Shown: one piece after another, positions 19,251 through 23,071 of the stretch
How the letters are laid out: the number at the start of each line of letters is the position of its first letter
Numbering within the stretch: position 1 is the first letter of the stretch
DNA from: Azolla pinnata
Taxonomy: Eukaryota; Streptophyta; Polypodiopsida; Salviniales; Salviniaceae
DNA: 23,071 bases
NCBI GenBank assembly: GCA_037176905.1
Contig: JBBBWG010009324.1
Span: 1 to 23,071 of the forward strand
Reading direction: 5' to 3'
Translations under genes and position numbers: made by a program
Notes under the pieces: model-generated
What the model saw: the letters and a program-made list of their open reading frames with translations, nothing else
What the model was told of the DNA's origin: nothing
Database searches by the model: none

Positions 19251-22200
19251 ATCAGAAAAGAGTACACATGTACCTTTTAAAAACTTGTAAAATATTTCAG
19301 GTTTCTCTACTAAGATACTCCTGTTTCTTGGGTGGTCATTGTGTTAAATTTCTACTGTAGCTTTCTCAATTATCTTCTTTTCCAGCTTCTTGCCCTCCTA
19401 CCTGAAAAATTAATCATATCAGAGGTTCTGAAGTATAGGGGATCTTTTTTAAGCATTCTTGGAGATTCTTCTTCCACATTCTTACAGTCAAGATGTTCAC
19501 TTTGAATGTACCAAATATATGATCCAAAGCCTGACTATTTTATCAGCTTGGATGCACAACGACGTCAGGGCCCAAACTTTGTATAATTGGAACAGCCAAG
19601 CTGAACCAATACCGATGATTATAGTGGTAACTCGGTTGATGTGAATGTGAAGAAATGTAACTTTGAGTTACTGCATTCGACTGTAATTATATGTGATAAA
19701 CATTCCTTTTGTCTCATGCAGACGATTGTTATGATACACACACAAATACATATGGCGTGTGTCTTTTTTCAATGAATCTTTTTATTAATGCTCCTATTGT
19801 ATTCCATCTTCGCATAAGTTAGTGGTCTTTTGTAATAATCATTTTTCAGGGAGGATCACGACTGTCCTGGGCCAGCTGACTTGTTTTATACGATTTCATT
19901 TGATTGTAGTTTGTAGTTAATTCATAAACCTTGCATTCAGGTGCCAGATCGTGTAGTTGTTGCTGTTGATGCTAATAAGGCCTGCCATTTACATAAGTGT
20001 TAAGCCACTTTCTTATGATATATCAGGTATGCACTACTACCTTTTGTGACCAGCATGTTCAAGTTTGTCTATCATTTCAAGTGCATTACCTTCTTGGCAG
20101 TCACAATTGTGAGTGATATAGACTTGTGCAATGGAGCCTGATAGCAATTGGGAAGCAATGGCAAAAGCCATCATGCTGATGGAGAAATGAGGATGCGTCA
20201 AACTAGATTGTAGTCTTTGGGAAACATTGAGAAATTGCCTCCAAATTCCTGTCTTTCTGCTCTTGTCCTTGCTCTCCCAATAAACAGCTACAAAGTGAAT
20301 GATCTGTGGCTAGAAACCCTGGCATGGTGATACCGCATCCTGGCTAGTAAAAAAGAATTTCTTCTCTTTGAGAAGAAAATTAAAAAAAAGCGAGCTACAC
20401 AAGCTCTGCTTCGCGGTTCACGATCAAGGCATTAAAGTCGAATCTCGTCTTGAATCAACAGTATATTAATGTGTACACTCAATGCCTGATACAACAAGTA
20501 GATTATTATGTATCGATATCAAATGATTACATGTTGTGTATACAAATGTTCATATTTGTTGACTATCTGGCTATGGATGCATCCATACACGGTTGGATGA
20601 ATGTCTCGATGGGTGAATGGATGAGTGTATGTATACCACAGGCAGGCAGGTATTCGACACTCTGGAAAAAAGCGCATTCGAGATGAGATTGAAGGATTTT
20701 TCTTTTTTTAAAATCGGAAGAGGCCCATCGACCAGCATTAATGTGGTTTGGAAATGCTTAGTTGGTACATTAACAAGGACGATGAGATGTCGGGGTTGGT
20801 GATAAATCGGCGGAAGACTACTAGTACATTCGAAGCACAGATAATTTGAGTAGTTAAAAGAAACCTGGTCATAAGAATCAGAAGCTTAATTAAATTAGCT
20901 TGATTGGACAAAACATGCACATATTTGTTGCTGAGGAAAGTGGCTATGTTGTGACGAATCAGCTTGCAGCGGAATTGAACCATGATGTGAGAAGGTGGAT
21001 ACAAGCGGGAACTATGCTTCCGGTGGATAAAAAGTTTTTGTAGTTTCAGAAATATTGGAGTTATGATCATGTACAAGAGGTCGATCTGGCGTTGTTAAAT
21101 TTCATTATGTTCCCTCCTCGTATCGTTGTTGGTGTCAATCTGGCCTACAAAACAACCTAAACTATGAGCACATAACCGCTTGAATTGGGTAAGCTGTGCA
21201 TCAGACAACCGATGATCACCCATGTTCTCCATATATTTTAATGATTGGTTTTCTGGTCCCATAGACCCCACTTTCGATCATGCAGGCGGCAAACATTGGA
21301 GCTCATGTGAGGATAAGAATTGCGGTGATCGGCACTGCAGCACCTTGGAAAGCCACAGAATCGGGGCCTAAGCTGTGGCGTTCGCGGGGCGATGGATGGA
21401 ATAATATGGATCATGACGATGTGATCAGTTGTTGCTAATTATGCGGTAAACATGAGCTCGTGCACTAGTGCCGATTTAATGCTGCCGGTCGGACATATGA
21501 TAAGTTAATGATGATGATGCAGCGTTAATTGGATCATGGCTTGATGATGATGTGGGTACTGATCAGACGTGGGTAAGATGTATGTAGCAGCAATTTGGAC
21601 GAGTAGTGCTGCTATATTTATATATTGAGCTATGCTGAATGATCATGGAAAGCTGCGGCAGGAAATGCACGGAGTTGGGCTGCGCGTGCAGTAACAATTG
21701 ATTGGAAACGCATCGATCCGATCATTGAGCGAAGTTGTGTATAAGCGGTTGGATGATCATCGGGATAATTATATTGCTCGAATATCTCCAATGGAAATAT
21801 ATAACAAGCTAGCTACGTGCCCATTGCAAATTTGCCTAATTCATGAATCGACCATGCAAACTAGGAGGCCGCGGTTCATGAATTGATCCGGCCACATTCC
21901 ATCCGATTTTGCTGCCAGTAAATTAGCTTCATTGATCAGCGTTGGATGCCGCGTCCAAGAATCGATTCAGAAGAGCAGCGCAACGATGGTACGTAGTAAT
22001 TGCTACTAGGGTGATCGGTAGTTACAGTTGGATCATCATCTGTTCGGAGCTGGGGCTGCAGGCTCTTTGACTTGTATTTAATTCATGGCAACTCACTCTC
22101 GGTTAATTTGCCTGTAACTACTTCCTACATGTAGATCAGACGTGGTTTTTGTCACAAATTGCAAACTTGAGGGGAGGGAGGGGGGGAAAGGGATCCGAAG

Positions 22201-22400
22201 AAGACTAGTCTTTGTCTAGCGTTCGAACACGGATAAAATGTATTATAGATCCGACCAAAGGATCCATGGAAGGGGAAAGCAAACGTAGTTAGTAGTGGCA
22301 GTTCCCTTTCACGTGGGAGGCCGGTGCCTGGGCCCGCGGGCTCTTCAATTAGTGAAGGTTCAGTATATCATTGTTTTGCAGCATGGAAATGGGAGTGATC
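19251..22400. other. Intergenic DNA, no gene seen
   Basis: There is no recognisable protein, RNA gene or mobile-element terminus. Open frames are short and of unbiased composition. A GATGATGATG patch lies near 21510 and another near 21543. From about 21250 onward GC content rises slightly, as often seen near plant promoters. Confidence 0.5.
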
Positions 22401-22416
22401 TGAGCACAGCTGCGTA

Positions 22417-22476
22417 ATTAGGGTTTAGGGCAGTAAGTAGTACGCGAATCGGGCGCAATTTTTTTAGGGTTTGGAT
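22417..22476 (+). promoter_or_regulatory. Telo-box cluster upstream of the right-edge reading frame
   Basis: AATTAGGGTTTAGGGC (from 22417) and TTTAGGGTTTGG (from 22464) each contain TTAGGGTTT, the reverse complement of the plant telo-box AAACCCTAA. A further AAACCCTA lies at 22639-22646. Such motifs cluster in promoters and leaders of plant housekeeping genes. That they belong to the frame starting at 22602 is inferred from position. Confidence 0.4.
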
Positions 22477-22601
22477 AATTAGCAGCGCCGCGGAGTCCAA
22501 ATCTTAGCAGATCCCTATTAGAAGTGGTAATTAGCGGCCCAATTAAATGTCTAGCAGACGTGCAGATAAGTGGATGATCGAGCTTCCGGAAAGAAATCAG
22601 C

Positions 22602-22904
22602 ATGGCGATATTGATAGCAGGGCCCCCGCTACTACTCAAAACCCTAGTGAGCGAGCTGGTTCTTCTCAGAGGGCTTGGGATGATCGATGAGTGTGAGTTG
22701 ACGGAGGATCAAGAGGAAGACGATGATGCCAGCGAGGCGGGCGGGGGCTGCATCGAGGCGCCTGCTGCTGCAGCTGTCGTGGAGCGCGTTGCGTGCATGG
22801 ATTTCGGATCCGCTGATCACTGCAGAAAGCAGAGAAAGCAGGGAAAGCAGGGAAAGCAGGGAAAGCAGGGAAAGCAGGGAAAGCAGAAGAAGAAGAAGAA
22901 GAAG

Positions 22905-22935
<31 letters not shown>

Positions 22936-23013
22936 CGCGCGTGTTGCGTTTGGTGTGCGGTGTGTGGCTGTGGATGGATGGATGGCCAAGGAATGCATGC
23001 CCTGCAGGAACGT

Positions 23014-23049
<36 letters not shown>

Positions 23050-23071
23050 CCACTGAAAGAGGAGAACGAGC
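22602..23071 (+). CDS. Unrecognised protein, probable first exon, runs off the right edge (156 codons seen)
   Basis: The frame opens with AGC-ATG-GCG, a strong plant start context (A at -3, GC at +4/+5), and has no stop to the window end. It begins MAILIAGPPLLLKTLVSELV, hydrophobic. An acidic stretch follows (ELTEDQEEDDDASEAGGG, about residues 32-49), then an Ala/Val/Cys segment, then repeats: seven 9-bp GAAAGCAGG units giving Lys-Gln-Gly triplets, a poly-Lys run from (AAG)n, and an Arg-Glu run from (GA)n. I do not know the family. The repeats contain no stop in any plus frame, so openness beyond about 22824 is weak evidence; an intron may begin before it. A second frame from ATG at 22723 is also open to the edge and has a signal-like RRLLLQLSW. 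The coding call relies on start context and the non-repeat part. Confidence 0.42.
22825..22887. repeat. Seven tandem 9-bp units GAAAGCAGR
   Basis: Seven consecutive 9-bp units, GAAAGCAGA or GAAAGCAGG, run directly into the GAA/AGA microsatellite. A period divisible by three keeps any reading frame through it. Confidence 0.95.
22888..22934. repeat. (AGA)n / (CTT)n microsatellite
   Basis: About 15-16 uninterrupted AGA units. On the minus strand it is CTT, a type common in plant 5' leaders, so a divergent minus-strand promoter cannot be excluded. Confidence 0.95.
23016..23044. repeat. (GA)n / (TC)n microsatellite
   Basis: A pure AG/GA run of about 14 units near the right edge of the window. 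It is probably polymorphic. Confidence 0.95.

Noticed and set aside
19940-20003. Acceptor-like CAG followed by a short frame reading VPDRVVVAVDANKA, reminiscent of universal stress proteins
   Set aside because: It is only about 20 codons before a stop, with no neighbouring exon of that family, so it is likely chance.
22666-22998. Minus-strand frame with a poly-Ser run and Ala-Phe-Pro repeats
   Set aside because: It consists largely of translated microsatellites. The start context and telo-boxes favour the plus strand, although the CT/CTT runs leave a minus-strand leader possible.
1-23071. Search for tRNA, rRNA, CRISPR, phage, plasmid or bacterial operon signals
   Set aside because: None was seen: no matching tRNA box pairs, no regular spacer arrays and no prokaryotic gene layout. 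Introns and plant retroelements show eukaryotic nuclear DNA.

Overview
This window looks like nuclear DNA of a flowering plant, probably a monocot. There are two intron-containing plant genes with GT/AG introns, AT-rich intergenic DNA, decayed Ty1/copia and LINE retrotransposons, many microsatellites, and one coding exon (5362-6090) far richer in G and C than its surroundings, as is common in monocot genes. No bacterial, phage, organellar, CRISPR, rRNA or tRNA signal was seen.

Layout: (1) 1-1345 is the end of a Ty1/copia pol gene (reverse transcriptase and RNase H) with three breaks, followed by LTR-like DNA with a TATA box and a (TC)n tract. (2) 1905-4649 is AT-rich intergenic DNA whose first part is full of short degenerate motifs. 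(3) 4650-6405, minus strand, is a complete four-exon pectate lyase gene (403 residues). (4) 6406-9186 is intergenic, with an unrecognised minus-strand coding relic (6662-7223) and a diverged tandem duplication (8598-9152). (5) 9187-10785 is a second, different copia element with a large internal deletion. It ends in a polypurine tract and LTR-like DNA that contains a 274-bp duplication, apparently split by a GC-rich insert. (6) 12128-15486 is repeat-derived: a 52-bp purine-rich tandem array, a LINE relic and unassigned DNA. (7) 15488-16003 is an inverted-repeat (foldback) element with trinucleotide-repeat outer arms. (8) 16249-19042, plus strand, is a seven-exon gene for a RING-CH (RINGv) membrane protein (382 residues), probably an E3 ubiquitin ligase. 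(9) 19043-22400 is intergenic. (10) From 22602 to the right edge an unclosed plus-strand reading frame, with a good plant start context and telo-box motifs upstream, is probably the first exon of an unrecognised gene.

The two confident genes are unrelated in role: one acts on cell-wall pectin, the other probably in membrane-linked ubiquitination. Nothing suggests they work together. I did not find a convincing new biological system. The most unusual items are structural: the foldback element, the split LTR duplication, the purine-rich array, and the open reading frame at the right edge. Both gene models were built by eye from reading frames, splice sites and remembered family motifs; no alignment was run.
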